DNA of 64,000 nt from Polyangium jinanense (GTDB lineage: Bacteria > Myxococcota > Polyangia > Polyangiales > Polyangiaceae), in the NCBI RefSeq assembly GCF_028435365.1, contig NZ_JAGTJJ010000059.1, forward strand, positions 10,410-74,409. Reading direction: 5' to 3'. Shown here in pieces: positions 62,922-64,000 of the stretch. The notes below the pieces were generated by a model, which worked only from the letters and a program-made list of their open reading frames with translations, had not been told where the DNA came from and searched no databases. Numbering within the stretch: position 1 is the first letter of the stretch; each line of letters opens with the position of its first letter. The translations under genes and the position numbers were made by a program.

Positions 62922-63887
62922 ATGCCGAACCGTCGCCCCCGCATCTTCATCGGTGCTTCCCTCGACGGGCTGCCCGTGGCCCGCGAGCTCAAGCTCGGCC
63001 TCGCCGAGGATGCAGATTGCACCCTCTGGACGCAGGGCGCCTTCGCCCTGGAGAAGCTCGTTCAGGCCGCACCCCAGTTCAATTACGCCGTCCTCGTGCT
63101 CGGGCCCGCCGATCTTTCGAGCGAGGCAGCCGAGGGGCGCAATCGTCCGCGCGATAGCACCCTCTTCCAGATCGGGCTGTTCGCGGGTCTTCTCGGCCGC
63201 AGCCGCATGCTCCTCGTCCATTCCCGGGACGTCCCACTCGACCTCCCGCCGGACCTTGCTCACCTGCGAACGGCGACGTTCGGAGCCGGCAAGCTCGAAT
63301 CGCCGCTGGCCGAGATCCTGTCGCTCCTCCGAGGCGGGCTCGAAGGGCGCACCGCGCGTCTCGCACGGCTCTCCCGCCAAAAAAGCGCGAGCCCGACGAA
63401 GGCCGTGGCCGAGGCGCACCTCCTCGACGCGCGGAGCCTCATCGAGCGAGCCCTCCAGGTCGAGGACAAGCCGGGCGAGTCGATCGAGGCCGACCTCGTC
63501 GAGGGGGTCTGGCGAGACGAGGCAGACGATACCACCCTCGTCGTACGGATGATCGGCGGCGAGATGCGCGCGCCTTATGCATTCCGCGGCGCGACCCGGC
63601 TCACCGGCGAGTTTTTCGGATGGAAGCTCCGCGAAGGGGTGTTCTCCGGCCACTTCCGCTGGATGCAGCGGGACATCGAGGGTCGGGTCCTCCTCCGGGC
63701 GGTCGCATCGGATCGGCTGGAGGGCGTGTGGTTCCTCGGCTGGGCGGACCGGGAGCTGCTGCCAGACACCGTCGCGCGGATCGCGCAGCCCATCCGGCTC
63801 GTCCGACAGCGCGCCCCGCGGGAGCTGCCTGTCTGGGCGGAGGAGTTCTTCCGCGCCGCCGAGGTGCTCGCGAGCGCCAAGCACTGA
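62922..63887 (+). CDS. TIR-like nucleotide-binding protein with beta-rich C-terminal domain
   Basis: The 321-residue protein begins with the CAP12/PCTIR-type TIR fold: RIFIGASLDG at residues 7-16, then FNYAVLVLGPADL, and the usual catalytic segment in the form DSTLFQIGLFAGLLGR. In the family this position is normally Glu (FELG); here it is Gln83, so NAD cleavage may be lost. Residues 190-280 form an uncharacterised beta-rich domain (GVWRDEADDTTLVVRMIGGE, FSGHFRWMQRDIEGRV), not the STING domain seen in CBASS. It could sense a ligand. Immune function is inference. Confidence 0.75.
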   Translation: MPNRRPRIFIGASLDGLPVARELKLGLAEDADCTLWTQGAFALEKLVQAAPQFNYAVLVLGPADLSSEAAEGRNRPRDSTLFQIGLFAGLLGRSRMLLVHSRDVPLDLPPDLAHLRTATFGAGKLESPLAEILSLLRGGLEGRTARLARLSRQKSASPTKAVAEAHLLDARSLIERALQVEDKPGESIEADLVEGVWRDEADDTTLVVRMIGGEMRAPYAFRGATRLTGEFFGWKLREGVFSGHFRWMQRDIEGRVLLRAVASDRLEGVWFLGWADRELLPDTVARIAQPIRLVRQRAPRELPVWAEEFFRAAEVLASAKH

Positions 63888-63889
63888 GA

Positions 63890-64000
63890 CGCGGGGCGTT
63901 GCCCCGCACCCCAGCAGGGGGCTGTCCGCCCCCTGCACCCCGGACCAGGCACGGCCTGGACCGAGGGCCGAGAAACCGCGCGATGCGCGGTTTCTCGGAC
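63890..64000. repeat. Nested inverted-repeat element, copy H, cut by window end
   Basis: Only the left arm is inside the window. It begins 2 bp after the stop of the TIR-like gene and carries the GAGAAACC-type long stem with the core GCGCGATGCGC. It matches the right arm of copy B, read in the opposite direction, almost base for base. Confidence 0.8.

Overview
The window is very GC-rich DNA with genes packed on both strands. Two PknK-like Ser/Thr kinases, Cys-rich and Gly-rich lipoproteins, an RtcR-type activator, a LanM-like DUF4135 protein and a HipA-like/DUF3037 pair all point to a large-genome myxobacterium (Myxococcota, probably Polyangiales). This assignment rests on gene content only. 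No rRNA, tRNA, integrase or transposase was recognised.

Layout. 1-2212 (minus): outer-membrane-type paralogs with a methyltransferase between them, and one decayed paralog. 2482-6724 (minus): an operon resembling peroxisomal beta-oxidation, with an SCP-x-type thiolase and an MFE-2-like enzyme carrying three SCP2 domains. 6858-10926 (minus): DUF302, an unknown protein, DUF5995 and the Kup potassium transporter. 11044-15564 (minus): an ABC ATPase plus a permease fused to an M1-type peptidase. 16286-17749: two unknown genes. 18168-25945 (plus): two tandem 1,280-residue kinase/AAA/TPR proteins. 25959-33772: envelope proteins, a LanM-like protein, a DTW tRNA-modifying enzyme, a P450 and a phosphatase. 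33825-41695 (plus): endonuclease V-like protein, lipoproteins, a hydrolase, a cation/proton antiporter, the HipA-like/DUF3037 pair and a duplicated Cys-rich lipoprotein cluster. 42025-46114: a CARF-sigma54 activator divergent from rtcB, prfH and a small basic protein, which I read as an inducible RNA/ribosome-repair module. 46252-59233: lipoprotein propeller, VAT-1-like reductase, ankyrin protein, glutathione peroxidase, hydrolases, acyl-CoA synthetase, FabG-like SDR, Tat-exported amidase and GlnRS with a YqeY tail. 59594-63887: DUF3025, a repeat-protein gene broken at G tracts, an NTF2-like protein, a PAS-PAS-STAS regulator and a TIR-like protein.

The most unusual signal is a dispersed family of roughly 255-300 bp elements (six full copies, one duplicated half and one copy cut by the window edge). 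Each full copy is two inverted arms, and each arm is a string of four small hairpins whose stems change in a compensatory way between copies. Almost all copies begin 2-29 bp after a stop codon. Three tandem arrays with 42-43 bp periods form a second recurrent theme, and two of them read as 14-residue coding repeats.

Functions come from motifs read by eye. No database search, structure prediction or codon statistic was run.
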